Of a stretch of DNA of 64,000 nucleotides, positions 34,386-47,669 are shown piece after piece. Source of the DNA: Rehmannia glutinosa. Taxonomy: Eukaryota > Streptophyta > Magnoliopsida > Lamiales > Orobanchaceae. The stretch lies in assembly GCA_016081115.2 (NCBI GenBank), contig CM071935.1, positions 24,532,653 through 24,596,652 of the forward strand. Reading direction: 5' to 3'. A model generated the notes under the pieces. The model ran no database searches. It was not told the origin of the DNA and saw only the letters and a program-made list of their open reading frames with translations. The translations under genes were made by a program, and so were the position numbers. How positions within the stretch are numbered: position 1 is the stretch's first letter; every line of letters begins with the position of its first letter.

Positions 34386-36308
34386 TTGGGATACTCAGCT
34401 GAAAGCAAAGCCTATAGAGTGCTGAACAAAAGGACTATGGTCACAGAAGAGTCCATCCATGTAGTGTTTGATGAACCTAATGTAAATGAAGAAGACATTG
34501 AAAAGTTAGCTGATAAGCTGAATCAGCCAACTGTGCAGAAGAGTCCCTATGTTGAAGCTGAAGTTGGAGCAATTAATCAAGATGAAGATGAGATAGTTGA
34601 ATCTCAAAGACAGCTGGAAAATTTGCAGCTAAGTGATGATGAGAGAGCTGCTTAAGATAACACAGCTACAAGACGACTGAATCTAGCTAACTTACTCCAA
34701 CCTGATGTGAGATGGCTGAGAGACCATCCACCAGAGCTAGTCATTGGAGATGTAAGAGATGGTGTAAGAACCAGATCAAGAGCTCAACAAGAAGCAATGT
34801 TCACTTGTTTTATTTCCCAAATAAAACCTAAAGATGTGTCCCAAGCACTGGATGACACACATTGGATTCAAGCCATGCAAGAAGAGCTGAATCAATTTGA
34901 GAGAAATAAAGTATGGGAATTGGTGCAAAGACCAACCCATCAAAATGTCATTGGCACAAAATGGGTGTTTAGGAACAAGATGAATGAAGACGGTTCTGTG
35001 GTAAGAAACAAAGCAAGATTGGTAGCCAAAGGGTATTGCCAAGAAGAAGGTATAGATTTTGATGAAACATTTGCTCCTGTTGCAAGATTAGAAGCAATAA
35101 GGATGTTTCTTTCTTTCCTATGCTGCACACAAGAACTTCATTGTATATCAAATGGATGTAAAAAGTGCATTCTTGAATAGATTATTGGAAGAAGAAGTCT
35201 ATGTTGAACAACCTCCAGGATTTGAGCAGAAGACTCTTGGAGATAAAGTGTACAAGCTCAAGAAAGCTCTATATGGATTGAAACAAGCACCTAGAGCATG
35301 GTATGATACATTATCTCAATTTCTGATAGATAATGGATTCACCAACGGCAAAATGGATAGAACACTTTTCAGAATTCAAGATGGAGAGAGTATACTGCTT
35401 GTTCAAATATATGTGGATGACATTATTTTTGGATAAATTCTCAAACCTCATGCAAGGCAAATTTGAAATGAGCATGATGGGAGAGCTGACATTCTTTCTA
35501 GGGCTTCAAGTTAAACAGCTGAAGGATGGAACCTTCATAAGTCAAACAAAGTATACCAGAGATTTAATGAAGAAATTTGGTATGGAAGAGAAGTCTTCTG
35601 TGAAAATACCAATGAATGCATCAGTCAAGGTGGATATGGATGTAGATGGCAAGCCTGTGGATCAAACAAGATACAGAGCACTTATTGGATCATTGCTCTA
35701 TTTAACAGCAAGCAGGCCAGACATCACCTTTGCAGTAGGTGTATGTGCAAGATTTCAATCTGCACCAAAAGAAAGCCATATGACTGCAGCTAAGATAATC
35801 CTAAGATATTTGAAGGGATGCCAGGAAGTCAGCTTATGGTATCCAAAGGAAGGTGGATTCAAGCTTATTGGTTACTCAGACTCTGACTATGTTGGATGTA
35901 GAGTTGACAGGAAGAGTACTTCAGGTGAAGCTGAGCACATAGCTGAAGCTGAAGCAAAATTCAATAGCCACATCCACAAAAGCCGAGTACATAGTCATGG
36001 GCAAACAAGTTGCCCAAGTCTTATGGATGAGAAAACAACTGAGAGATTATGATGTTGAAGAAAAAGAGATTCCAATCATGTGTGATAACACAAGTGCTAT
36101 TGCAATCACTCAAAATCCTATGCTGCATTCTAGAACAAAGCACATTGATGTCCGATATCATTTCATAAGAGACCATGTTGAAAAGAAGGACATCACTTTG
36201 GAATACATCTCAGCTGATAAACAGTTGGCTGACATATTCACAAAGTCATTATGTGAATCAAGATTTGAAGAGCTTAAGCATGAGCTAGGGTTAATTGACC
36301 TGAATTGA
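34386..36308 (+). pseudogene. Copia reverse transcriptase and RNase H (broken)
   Basis: Pieces: 34386-34655 (linker, acidic), 34707-35180 (RT start, GTKWVFRNKMNEDGSVVRNK and DFDETFAPVARLEAIR), 35152-35436 (DVKSAFLN, GLKQAPRAWYD, and the active-site box YVDDIIFG just before a stop), 35437-36052 (RT thumb, SLLYLTASRPDITFAVG, YSDSDYVGC), and 35997-36308 (RNase H end, CDNTSAIAI, TKHIDVRYHFIRDHV, ADIFTKSL). Frameshifts lie near 35120, 35436 and 35940-36000. The RNase H segment after KSTSG lacks the usual middle part. Copy DNA synthesis cannot be supported by this copy. Confidence 0.9.
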
Positions 36309-36862
36309 CACTCAGAAGACTCAAGGAGAAGAGATGGAACGAGAAAAGATGAAAATAGAGCTGAGGTCATGAACCCGCTAAGTACATCAGCCGTATCAAA
36401 AAATCAGTTGCATCAAGTTAGCTGACAGCTGAGTACCTATGTGAAAAGAGAGAAGAAGAATTGAACCAGCTAAGAAGTAAGCTGAGTCATTTATGAGCTA
36501 AGTGACAAAAACGCAGTCGTTTTTAATAAGCGGGAATGTTTTAAGGATGATGTCAGCATAATAATGACAGGTACAGTCAAAAGCTGCACGACAAAGCATA
36601 TGATTGGATATAAATGTTGCCGCATTAAATGCGAGAAATTAAATGCTAATCGGCGTGCTAAATTTGAGCCGTTGATCTTGATCAAATTTCAAAAACCGTA
36701 TGCACGTCCTTTCATAACCCATACATATACCATTTCATCCATTTTCTCTCTCACATTACTCAAACTGTTCATCTCTCCAAAAGCAAAAACTGTATTTTTC
36801 TCTCAAAACCCTATCAATCTTCAAGGCAAATTTCTAAGGTTTCATTCGGTAAAACTCAAAAA

Positions 36863-39800
36863 ATGGCAACTACCTATGATTTCGCTAAGTTGGGAAAGCA
36901 AATCCACACTGGTTCTACCATGGATTTCAAAGGGATGATCAAACAGGGGTCTGATGAAACCCTTATGAAGAAGATAGCTGAGAAAGTGGAGAAATCTGGA
37001 CTGAAACCCTTTCTCACGATGGAGTTTCAGATGACATATGTGGAAGAGGTCGCACAGTTCTACGTGAATGCTGAAGTTCACGATAAATGCATCAAGTCAT
37101 CTGTTCACGGGAAGGAATTTACTATCACTGCTGCAGACCTTGTGGAGCATTGCTTGCTGCCGTCGGAAGGTGTACCGGAAATACTTGAAGCCGATGTAAA
37201 TCTGGCTGCTGCATAGAAGAAAGTAGCCAAACCAGAGAGTGCTGCTAAAGTTGTCTACACAGCAGACAAGAAGCTGCTAAAGGAAGATTACCACAAGCTA
37301 TTGGACATTGTTGCCAAGTGTGTAGACATAAAATTTGGAAGCTTTAATTAGCTGTCCAAAACCAAGCTGATCGTGATGGCTGCGATCATGTAGGAAGAAA
37401 GTAAATCGGGCACTCGCTCAAAAACTCGCCGTATGTTGGAAACAAGTCCTTCAAGGACGATGGATCATTCGGAAGATCCTTGGGATATGGCCTTGTTATT
37501 GGCCGGTTGATGGAAGTGAAAGGAGTTCCACTCCGACATGGAAAGGCGTTCCATGTCAATAAGAAGATGTTCCAATCAAATCTTTCTGGAGCTCAGAAGA
37601 GAGCTTATCCCAAGAGGACGGACACAAGCAAGGGGGAATCAGCTGACCCCGAGGAAACAACTCGTTGCCCCTCGAGAAGAAGAAGAAAGCGCCCTGCACC
37701 GCAAAAAGAAGATCGCCCCTGCGGTAAAGAAAACAACGCGCACCTACCCACCGCACCTCGTGTCTCCCGCCCCTGCAGAAATGGTGAGAAGGAACCTCAA
37801 ATACCTTCTCCAGTTGTCAAAAAGAAGAGGACTAACAAGCCAAGAAAGCCAGCTCCTCAGACCAAGAAAGTAGCACCGGCCCCCGCCGCCCAGGACTCTG
37901 AGGAAACTGTATCCGAACCAGAAATTCCTCTGGTGAGGACCAAAAGACGAAGACTCTTCAAGCGTTCGAGCTTGAGAAAACAAATGAGTCTGCTACTCAC
38001 CGAATAGATCGTCAAACAACACGGAGAAGTTGAGTCTCCGAGATCGTTGATGAAACCGCCAAGTCTGCACGAGACCGATCAGCAGAGGCAAGTCGAAGAC
38101 CCACCGTGGGCGTAAACAGTGAGGAGCAATGAGATCGCTAAGTCTCCTGTCGATAGGACTGTGTCTCCGCCTGCGACAGACGCTGCTGAGGGTGAAGAGC
38201 AGCAAGCTCTGCTACCCTCCATTCCTGAGAAAGAAGTACCGCAGAAAGATGATAATGATGATGTGATCATGCTATCTCCACTATATCCAGACATCCAAAA
38301 TTGTCTGCGAGAATGGAGGAAGTGGAAGTTGAGTCACTCTAGAGTGCAGTTTGAACACCCAGAGTTTATTGAGGAGGAAGAGGAACTCTTCAGGTTCCTT
38401 GAAGTTGATACAGTGCTGCAAGCCCTTGATGAGGATAACTGCATCAACATGCTGCAAATTCGAAAGGAGAACGAACAGGCTAGGGTAGCAGAGGAAGCAG
38501 AAGCTCGTGCAAAAGCCAGTGTTTGTCCTCTAACTGGAACCACTGATCATACTCATCCACATCTTGACATACTTTCAGAAAGTGATGAGGATTTAGACCC
38601 TGATGCTGATAGAGAAAAATTGGAAATGCAGCAAGCCATGCGGGAATCCAGGATGATGCATGAGCAACAGCTGATGGAAGGACCAGAAGAGTCTTCCAAA
38701 TCTCAGCTGGAGATTGATCTATTGGGAGTGGTGCACCAAATTGCCACTGTTATTGCTGCAACCACTTCCCCAGCTCACTCAGAGAATAGATCTAGGGGAC
38801 TTGGCAATGAAGCTGGGAACTTGGGGACCCAAGTCGAGCTAACCCCTATTGAAGGTGTCTTACCACCTTGCCCAATGGCTGAACACTCACAGGAAACAGC
38901 CTCTCATACATGCAATAAAATATTGATAGGATGCATGCCTCTCATACAACGAAAATGGAACTACTGCGTGAATTTCATCGAAAAGAATTTTTGCGCGTGG
39001 AGAAAAACATGAATGAAAAGTTCAGCCTCCTTATGGCTGAAATGAAGCTGGTGGCATCCGAATCCAAAGCCACCCGCTCAGAATTCTGTGCAGCATACTC
39101 TGCAGCAGAATCCAAACAGAACTCAGCTATCAGCCGCCTAGATTTCATGCTTGCTGGCATGTTTCCAGGGGTTCCTCTCTCCTTTGATGATGCCAAAAGG
39201 GGGAAGAGGAATACCTAAAGACGTTGAAAAAGTCTGCAGCTGAGAAGAAGGACGCAGATGTGAAGGAGGAGACTGCTAGAGAACAGAGGAAAGAAACGGA
39301 AAAATTCGTTGAGGGGGAAGGTTCGAAGGATATGACCTTAATGGTTGCTAGAACCCCTCAACAAGGACTTGTCACAGCTGACATCATAAGCAAACTTCCA
39401 GTGACTCTGCCACTCCAACACTCTGCTGTGCCCATGTCTGAGAAAAGGAAAATAGTAGAAGCAGGGATGAAGGAGGTTGAAGGAAAAATGGATGCTCGTG
39501 TGATGGACATAGTGAAACAATATGGAGGCATTCCAGCAGGAAGAGACAATGATGCCATTTCAGACATCGGAACTGAGCCTAGATCAGTCGATGAAAGGAC
39601 GCAGCTGTGAAGGAGAAGACAGCTGAAGAACAGAGGAAATAAAAGAGAAAATCCATTGAGGGGGAAGGTTCGAAGGATATGACCTTAATGGTTGCTAGAA
39701 CCCCTCAACAAGGACTTGTCACAGCTGACATCATAAGCAAACTCCCAGTGACTCTGCCACTCCAACACTCTGTTGTGCCCATGTCTGAGAAAAGGAAAAT

Positions 39801-40474
39801 AGTAGAAGCAGGGATGAAGGAGGTTGAAGGAAAAATGGATGTCCGTGTGATGGACATATTGAAACAATACGGAGGCATTCCAGCAGGAAGAGACACGGAT
39901 GCCATTTCGCACGCTTCTCGGGCCGAGCCTAGATCAGTCGATGAATTCAAAACACTCGAATCCGAAGGATACTTCGAAGGCATGTCCATAGCCCAAGCCT
40001 GGGACTTGTATTGGGAAAAAGCAGACTCCTAGCAGTCACTCTGCTGGTCACTCTACTGGAAAGGAGAAGGCCCCAGTACAATACACACCCAGAGGAAGAG
40101 GAAGAAGCAGTGGAGGAAGAGGTTTTAGACCTAGACCTCTACCCAAAAATATCGAATATATAGATCCAGGAAAGAAAGGAGGGATCTATTGGGCTGGGTA
40201 TTACGAAGTAGCCAATAGGGAAGTGGCAAGGAAGAATGTTGACTATGTCAAGAGGATTGAAGAAGAAAATAAAAGACAAACTCAGCTGTGGGAAGAAAGA
40301 CAAGAAAGAAAGAGAAAAGACGACGCTGCCAGAAGAGCCTATGAGAAAAAGAAAGCAGCTGAAGAAGAAAAGAAGAGAAAGAGACCAGAAGATGACAAAG
40401 CTAAAGAGGAAAGAAGGAGACAGCGAGGTGATGAAGTGTTGCTGTCCACCCCTTCATGTACTTTACTATTGTAA
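36863..40474 (+). pseudogene. Sirevirus-type post-pol ORF (broken)
   Basis: Lies between pol and the 3' LTR. The first piece, 36863-37216 (117 codons), has FQMTYVEEVAQFYVNAEVHD and VHGKEFTITAADLVEHCLLP. This resembles the 'putative plant transposon protein' domain that I also associate with Athila ORFs (inference). After stops the region continues as a Lys/Pro-rich basic part (37480-38007), an acidic, coiled-coil-like part (38119-39012; runs of E and R, EEEEELFRFLEVD), a 347-bp tandem duplication (39248-39941) and a highly charged helical tail (40223-40474, KKKAAEEEKKRKRPEDD). I see no signal peptide or membrane segment, so a true envelope protein is not supported. Confidence 0.6.
39248..39941 (+). 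repeat. Tandem duplication, 347-bp unit x2
   Basis: Unit 1 (39248-39594) and unit 2 (39595-39941) match closely, for example GAGGGGGAAGGTTCGAAGGA at 39311 and 39658. The unit is not a multiple of three, so the duplication shifts the frame of the post-pol ORF. Confidence 0.9.
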
Positions 40475-40727
40475 ATACATATTGTGTAAGTCTTCTGTAC
40501 AATAAATAAAAGTTATGCAATTTCTATATTTTTTTGCATAGATATAGAACGCCATGATGCTCTGATACACTTTGTAAACAGCTGTGTAAAGGACAAGAAT
40601 GTTATGATCAATAAAAAGATTGATTCTGTGCATACTTTCTCTGTTTATACATTCTCTGTATGTATCTCTGCTATTTGCTTGTAGTATGTATGTTTTTATG
40701 TTTTGGCATCATCAAAAAGGGAGAAAT
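40475..40727 (+). other. 3' untranslated stretch and purine tract of Sirevirus-like copia
   Basis: A short AT-rich stretch with AATAAATAAA (about 40500) precedes ATCATCAAAAAGGGAGAAAT, the purine tract next to the LTR start at 40728. Confidence 0.7.
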
Positions 40728-42307
40728 TGTTGGGAAATTTGTTTATTAGATTTTGATGAATGACATATAAAACTTAGACTAGAAAGTTGGCACCCCATTT
40801 TCCTTATAATTTGCATTAAAATAGATAAGGTTGTACGAGCTGAGTCAAGTCGGCTATGCCTGGATATACAAGAAGTCAACTGAAGACTGGGATGAAGACT
40901 CCGCTGTGAAGCAGCTGAGTATAGCAAGGAAAAGAAGACAAGAACTCGATTGAAGAAGTAGCAGTTATGATACAGCTGTGTGAAGTGTCAGTCAAGTCAA
41001 CTTAAGATAGCCAAGTCTCAAGTTGAAGTGACAGATGAGTCATCCAATGATTGGGAGCTGACTCGAAGTCACCTGGGGAAGTTAAGGAAAGGCAGTCAAG
41101 TCAAGACAACTGAAAAGAATCCCATGCACAGAAGTCAAGAATATTACCTAAACAAGTAATACTTCCATGTTGCCATGTCTTAAAGTGCTCAGTCCCAGAA
41201 GCGTGCAGAAGGAATAAACCAATGGGAAGCACTGCACCTTGTGTCAGACTCTGAAAAGCTGAAAGTTCAATTAATATGAGGAAATGTCAAGATCAAGGAC
41301 TGCAACAAGACAAGCTAACGAATACAAGTGACTTTTAAAATCAGCCTATCTCTTCAACGGGCAGATTTTTGAAAGTTCACTATAAAAGGCTGAGGAATCA
41401 CTTAGAGAGAAGGTTACCTGAACCACGAACATTCAAGTTATCATTCAAGCTGTAACCTGCAAAAATATTCTCAAGTTATTCAAGCAAATCCTCAAGCCTA
41501 AATTTCGAAGGAAATCGATCCAACACCAAGCTGTGAAGGAAAGACAACTTCAAACTGTTGAAGAGGAAACTTTTGAAGAATCCAAAGGGGTCTACATTCC
41601 AAGGAGTACTGTAGAAAGGTTCAAGGTCGAACCAGTCTCAAGTTATTGGAGGGATTCGTGATCAAATCCAAGAAACTTGAGCAAGTGAGTCAGAGTAGCA
41701 AAGGCAAATGCCTGCTGTGAAGAAGCCGAGTCGCACGAGAAGCAAGTCAGTGTGACCAAGGTATCTCCACACCGAGTCCCAAAGGATCAAGTCACCGTGT
41801 GTGATCAAGACTTATATCCGGGTGACACAACCACTTTGTACTGATCAATACTTAGTGGATTCCTCCAGGAGTTGGAGAAGAGAGGATTAGAAGAATTACC
41901 CCATCTTCGAACCTCTATAAAATCTATTGTGTCATTTACATTTCAACATTTTATTTCTGCATATTACTTTATATCTGCTGATAATTTGCATTCCTACTGA
42001 TAATTAACAAAGTGCTAAAACCAAGTGTTAAAACAAACTTAACTCAAATTCAAGAGTGTTAAGTCTTCCGCTGAAAATCTCATCACAGCCAAGTTAAGGT
42101 TTAGACTAAACAGCTGAGTTATTCTATCAACAGCTCAATCGACTCTGTTGACTGGCTAACTCTGCTGGTTAACTAACTTAGTTGTCCATCAAGGACATAG
42201 TTGTGTACTTAACTCTGTATTAATTTAAAAGGACTAAATTCGAAAAGTTGGTAAGGTTTATTCAACCCCCCTTCTAAACCTTACTTACACCCCTTGGGAC
42301 CCACACA
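40728..42307 (+). repeat. 3' LTR of Sirevirus-like copia
   Basis: It begins TGTTGGGAAATTTG directly after the purine tract and ends ..GGGACCCACACA. Length is about 1580 bp. CAGCTGAGT- and AAGTCAAGTCAA-type short motifs recur throughout. The 3' border is inferred from where homology to Athila gag starts (42309 onward). Confidence 0.75.
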
Positions 42308-42309
42308 AC

Positions 42310-43180
42310 TTTCTCATCCTTAACCTCTACCACACGTCGGACATTGGATCTCTCGGATGGCCACTAGTTACTATTATTTGCCATTTTCTCTAACAATTCT
42401 AGTGTCTCATCTGGATATTCCCTAGCAGTGCACCTCCAGATGCATTATTTATAATAGTTCTCGTCTTACCACTTACATCATTATAGAAATACTGAACCTG
42501 TTGGTAATCGGGATATCCATGTTAAGGGCATTTTCTTAGTAATTCTCTGCATCTGTCCCATGCCTCATATAATGGCTCAATCTAATCGCCTAAATCAAGC
42601 GATTTCGATTTCATTTCAATTGCGATTTTACTAGGGGGAAAGTATTTGGCTAAAAACCGCTGACTTAGTTCAGCCCAATTTGTTGCGGGTGGTGTTAGAG
42701 AGCATAACCATCCTTTAGCCTTATCACGCAGAGAGAATGTGAAAAGGTGGCATCGAATGGTATCCTCAGAAACACCATTCATCTTAATAGTATCGCTGAT
42801 TTCTAGAAATTGCGCCAGATGCGCGTTTGGATCCTCAACGGCTCTTCCCACAAACTGATTCTGTGAAACCATCTGGATCAATGTAGGTTTAAGTTCAAAG
42901 TTGTTTGCATTGATCGGCAGACGGGTCACACCCCCATAAGTTCGACTAACTTCCGATTGGAAGTAGTCCCTAACTGCCCTTCTCACGGGTCTTTCTACTA
43001 TCCGGTCCTGTGCATCCACCCCAGGTGGGCGTTTTTCATTGTTTCTGTTATTTCCCGATATTCTGATTGCTCCCATCAGCAATTGCTTTAGATCTTTTCC
43101 TTAGTTGTTTCACTGTCTTCTCGATTTCTAAATCAATGTGTATTCGCTGGGCAGATCTGGAACGCGTGATCATGCACTAT
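42310..43180 (-). pseudogene. Athila-type gag (partial, longest open copy)
   Basis: An open frame of 166 codons (43082-42582) covers the capsid core: VRDYFQSEVSRTYGGVTRLP, DPNAHLAQFLEI, FSLRDKAKGWLCSL and AELSQRFLAKYFPP. These are standard segments of plant gypsy gag. Beyond the stop at 42582 homology continues in shifted frames to 42310 (RRV.EVKDEK). It is the least damaged gag of the three Athila-type copies and gives the reading frame for the other two. The real start is uncertain; the ATG at 43082 lies within the N-terminal part. Confidence 0.85.
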
Positions 43181-43384
43181 CTGCACTCAACAAAAATAAT
43201 GTTAGAATCACAACAGTTAAAAAAATTACAAAAATAAAAAAAAATCGAAAAAAATAAGAATATAAATTAAAAAGAAAAATAAAAATTTATCTACAAAAAG
43301 TCGAAAATAATAATACAAAAATTTATTTACAAAAATTTCAATTAAGGTTGAACTACTTGTTACTATATCTAAGTAGAATCTTTT

Positions 43385-43404
43385 AATCCCCGGGAATGGC
43401 GCCA
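43385..43404 (-). other. Primer-binding site of Athila-type copy 3
   Basis: The minus strand reads TGGCGCCATTCCCGGGGATT, a slightly decayed tRNA-Asp complement, six bases from the LTR end. Confidence 0.8.
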
Positions 43405-43410
43405 AAAACT

Positions 43411-45106
43411 TGTTCGCCAAAAATATTTTGGATTTCTATATTGCAAGTGTACAGTGTAGTTTATAAGATAATGGCGAGCAAGGTCGTATTCCTCAGGGAT
43501 TGACAAAGAAATACTTAGGTTATAATAACACCGCATTCCAAGTTCATTGAAGCGACCGAATATCACAAGTTTTCAAGAAACAATCAAAATAAAAATAAAA
43601 ATAGAAGAAATAAATTCGAACTCCACAAGTCTTTTCAACAAAAATGAAAGCAGCCCTAGGCACACAATCTCAAATGCTTCTTCAATATTAAATCCAATTA
43701 ATGTTTAACAAAACTAATTCATGCATTTGTATGGGTTCAATTCCTAAATTAGTATATTCCCCCTCTCTGGTGGCGCATAAATAGTAGATTAATAACAATT
43801 GTAGATCTCTCCATATGTTACAACTATTATTAACTCTCAAAAGATCTATGAATTGAATAACTTCCCATAAACAGTTGTAGGCCTCACAACTCGTTATACC
43901 CATTTATATCTAAATTCGATTTTTGTCTTTGTTAGAACTCCTCTCCTGAATTTTGCACTAACAAATATGACATGCAAACTATTGATCTAATAACAAGCAA
44001 TTAAGAATAAGTACTCGAATTCATAAAATAGAACACGTGAATCAACTAAGAAAACAATCAATCAAGATTTAACATGAATCCACAGTTTTGATTATGCCTT
44101 AAGATTCAAAAGATTAGCCAAACATTGATAACAAATTCATAGACAAACTTGAAATCAACATTGTGACGTCGTTTAAGTACAGATAAGAGATCTAAACTAA
44201 GAAAGAAAACCTCTTCTTGACAGGATGGATCCTCCTTCCAAGCCTTCGAAACTATTGTGCCTCTGTAGATGCGAAAGGTATTGTGGTGCTCTTCGTAACC
44301 TAGCCCTCCTTCCAAACCTTCGAAACTATTGTGCTTCTGTAGATGCGAAAGGTATTGTGGTGCTCTTCGTAACCTAGCCCTCCTCTCTCAGAAAACCTTT
44401 GATCTGCGTAATTCTGTGTATTTTAGTGTGTTGTATGTTGTATCAATGATGTTCAATGATCAAAATTCGTCCAGGCCTTGATCCCCCTTATATTGGTGCT
44501 TTGAGAGATCATTGTTAGAGTTCTGACGGGATTAGGACTCAAAACCCACCAAAGACACATCGCACGGGCCGTGTGGTTTCACACGGCCACCCTACACGGT
44601 CGTGTGGGTCTACACAGGACAACCGTGCGATTGGTTTTTGACTCTGAAAATCGTTGAAGCACTTCACACAGTCGTGTGACTTGTAAAACGTGCGAATTTT
44701 GCTCCTGGGATCTTAATGAAAGTTGTATCCCTGTTCCTTAGCTTTCCATAGCCACTTGAATCAACTCAATATCAATTTTGTAGAGAAAGTTATAGCCAAA
44801 ATACTAAACCTTGCTAGTGCTGGAAACTGTTAGCGCGTTTTGACGTTTTTGAAGGAGATTCCCTTTTTGTTCGACCGTCGATGCTTTTTTCCTTCACATC
44901 TTTGCTCGTACCTTGTCTTTTGATTTGTCCTTTGAAACATGCTATCATCTTTTGTCTAATTTAGCTCCATTTTCTACAAAATTCACAAGAGTATGCAGTA
45001 TCACGCCCAACAAAGGAAACCAAGAAAATACACCAAGTATGTGTGCTAATGCATCAATTATATATCAAAATAAGACCTTAAATGCATATATATTTTACAC
45101 GTATCA
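43411..45106 (-). repeat. 5' LTR of Athila-type copy 3
   Basis: 1696 bp. It is longer than copy 2's LTR, partly from a 74-bp tandem duplication (about 44231-44390, units starting with CCTTCGAAACTATTGTG at 44243 and 44317). Palindromes of the CACACGGCCGTGTG family lie at about 44560-44690 (for example CACGGGCCGTGTG and CACGGTCGTGTG). Confidence 0.85.
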
Positions 45107-45379
45107 GTAGTATCATACTTAGCCCTCTCAACCTAGATTAAACATTCAGTAAAAACACAGTATTGCAAAGCGGTCGATTGTCAAGTAAAATCAGTAATAT
45201 CTATGAGCATGATTCAGACTTGAACTTGTCATTCCATGAATATTGATAGTTAGGTACAATTTCAATCCAATAATACCATGAAAATACAAGAACTCAATCG
45301 TTTTTTTAATTAGTCTACTATTCACATAACCTAGCTTCTTGAACTTTATCGGAATCAGAAATGCAAGCAATACACATTC

Positions 45380-45411
<32 letters not shown>

Positions 45412-45595
45412 AGGACGTTCAATGTATGCTTCCACTAGGTTTAAATTTTGAATTCCAGTTCAAACATTCCTAGGGTGGTTTCCCATACTTATATTCGTGT
45501 CGCTGCTTTACGTAAAAGACAAACATGGGACTCATGAATGCTCCTAGTTACTAAGCAACAACAAATAGAGGAGTATACCATCGATTGATCCAAAC

Positions 45596-45629
<34 letters not shown>

Positions 45630-46901
45630 TTCCCAGGTTCATTGGCTTGGGTTATCAACTATCTAACGACCATTAAATCAAGAATTCTCATACGCTTATA
45701 GCCCTAAGAATCGCTGTCGTATATGCCTCAACAAATCAAGTATTATGGCGTTATAAATCTCGTCTAAATTCAGCCCACATCCATGTCAATCTATTCAAGA
45801 CAATCAATTGCTTTCGATTTAAGACACAAATTATACAACCAATTCAGGTGTAATTTGGCCAAGTTATTGATTAACAAATACTCAATTTGTTTCCTTGAAA
45901 AATCATATCTCCTATCAATTTGGCCCTTCCCGATTGGCCATGAGCCAGGGTTGGCCCGACCTTCTGCTTGACTTGACAATTTTTGTGTACAAAATGTACA
46001 TATGGGTTGGGTTGGACTAATAATTTTCATGGCTTGAGCAAAATCGACCAGACCTGAGTTTTTTCAAAAGCTCGATGGGCTCGGGACGGACCAGCCCGGC
46101 CTGAATTTTTTCAAAAGCTCGATGGGCTCGAGCCGGACCAGCCTAGCCCATTACCAGCTTTACATGGGTTGACTGGCGGCATGGGCCTTATAGATGAAAT
46201 GGACATGCGTGCCGAATAATTATATTTGCGATCTAATAATAATTAATAATATTGGATAATTAATTAATTAATTTTAGAATTAAATAATGTGTAAAATAAT
46301 TAAAATAACAATAATCCCTAAAAGTCGAATTCGTCCCCAACAAGATTTATATGATTTTTTTTATTTTTTTAGAATTAATCAGTTTCATTAAACAAAAGAA
46401 TCTTACAATTAATTACAATGATAAAAATTGGGTAGTTATGTATGATAATCATTTTTTTAGCTGATTTCTTTCCTCTCATCATTTGCCAACCTGTTAACTC
46501 TGATATATATATTGTCTTATTATTGGGTGGTTAGGTATGATAATCGGAAAACTTAATTTATCAAACTACCTTATAAATAATAGTGGCCCAACACGATGTC
46601 AAAATAATAATAATAATAACAATAATAATAATAGTTGTGGGCAACATCTTCCAAATTTTCAAAATATTATACAAGAGTCAAGGGTCAAAGTGAAATATTA
46701 TACTCCCTCGTATTCAAAATAAGTGACATTTTTGCTAGAGTTGACAATGGGTTGGCCCCCTTCGCACTTTTGAAAAAATTTGGACTAGGTCGGGCCGCGA
46801 GAATGCATGGCCCAACCTAGGCCATGTATATATTTTCTACCAAAACAACATTTATGATTAATTAAGGGTATACTGGGTATTTTAACATACTCGTTGATAT
46901 G
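45107..46901. other. Unassigned stretch between Athila copy 3 and copia
   Basis: No gene. It holds an (ATT)n run (45596-45630), a 47-bp tandem duplication (about 46052-46146, unit with TTCAAAAGCTCGATGGGCTCG-like text), an AAT-rich run (46595-46630), and at 46736 TAGAGTTGACAATGGGTTGG. That last sequence resembles the terminal repeat of the hAT MITE at 54973 but has no visible partner. The right part is the target into which the copia at 46902 inserted. Confidence 0.5.
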
Positions 46902-47669
46902 TGTTTGATAAATGGTTTTATCATGATTTTGATGATTTTGTTTTTATACCAAAACAATGTTTTTAAAGGTTGTCCAAATACTCCTAAATGATTTAAAATG
47001 GTTTTAATATTTTCCGGAGTATTTCCTCAAGTTTATTTTCGACCATATTGGACAACACATTTAAGGATTTTATGTCAATGGGTTTTTACATTGAAACTAT
47101 GTTTCTAAATGTTGTCCTAATACTCCCGATCGGTCTAAAATGTTTTCACTACTTTTTGGAGTATTTCTTGAAGTTTATTTTCGATATAAAATTGACAACA
47201 CTTTGGTTTTGAGGTAAACCGTCGCCGATAGGGCAACCCGTGCACGAAAGTTGAGGAAAACAAAAACTTCATGTTTGCGAGAAAATGGTCGTGGCAACCG
47301 TCGCCCTATAGGGCAACCGGCAGCCGACGGCCGATCGACCCCTTGGGCGACCGTGCACTGGAGCAAAAATTGAAACAGAACATTTGCCCTTCGTTTTTGA
47401 AGTTGTGCGACCGGTTGAAGTAAGGGACGACCGGTCGAACCCTACGTCGACCGGTCGCCTGTGTAAATATGTATTCTCATTTTCAAACGTCTATTTGTGT
47501 GCGACGGCCGTCGCCTTGAGTTTGACAAAAAAAATGTAACCGTTGTGCGTGAGACATCTTCTCCTTAATTTGTGGGATTGATTTCTAACAGCTCTTTTCT
47601 TCAATTGTCTTGCAATTTTTTACATAATTCATGTCCCCAAGAGGAGCCTATCATGTACAAGACATCTTC

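Larger units (their letters stand above)
33957..42307 (+). mobile_element. Sirevirus-like copia, 5'-truncated
   Basis: It starts inside integrase, followed by RT, RNase H, a long post-pol ORF region, a purine tract and a 3' LTR (40728-42307). Gag, protease, the 5' LTR and the primer site are missing. A large ORF between pol and the 3' LTR is the layout of the Sirevirus lineage. The right end inserts into the gag of Athila-type copy 3 (42308 onward), so it postdates that copy. All coding parts have frameshifts. Confidence 0.8.
42308..45106 (-). mobile_element. Athila-type copy 3, 5' part (minus strand)
   Basis: On the minus strand: 5' LTR (45106-43411), tRNA-Asp primer site (complement at 43385-43404), a leader, and gag to 42308, where the Sirevirus-like copia interrupts it. 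The rest is missing on the other side of that copia. LTR ends are TGATACGTGTAAAATAT and CGAACA, the same as copy 2. Confidence 0.85.

Noticed and set aside
36863..40474. True envelope glycoprotein in the Sirevirus-like copia
   Set aside because: No signal peptide, hydrophobic fusion-like or membrane segment can be seen; the region is mostly charged and coiled-coil-like.
46736..46820. Second TAGAG-ended hAT MITE
   Set aside because: Only one end is recognisable; no partner end or 8-bp duplication found before the copia at 46902 or after it at 54775.
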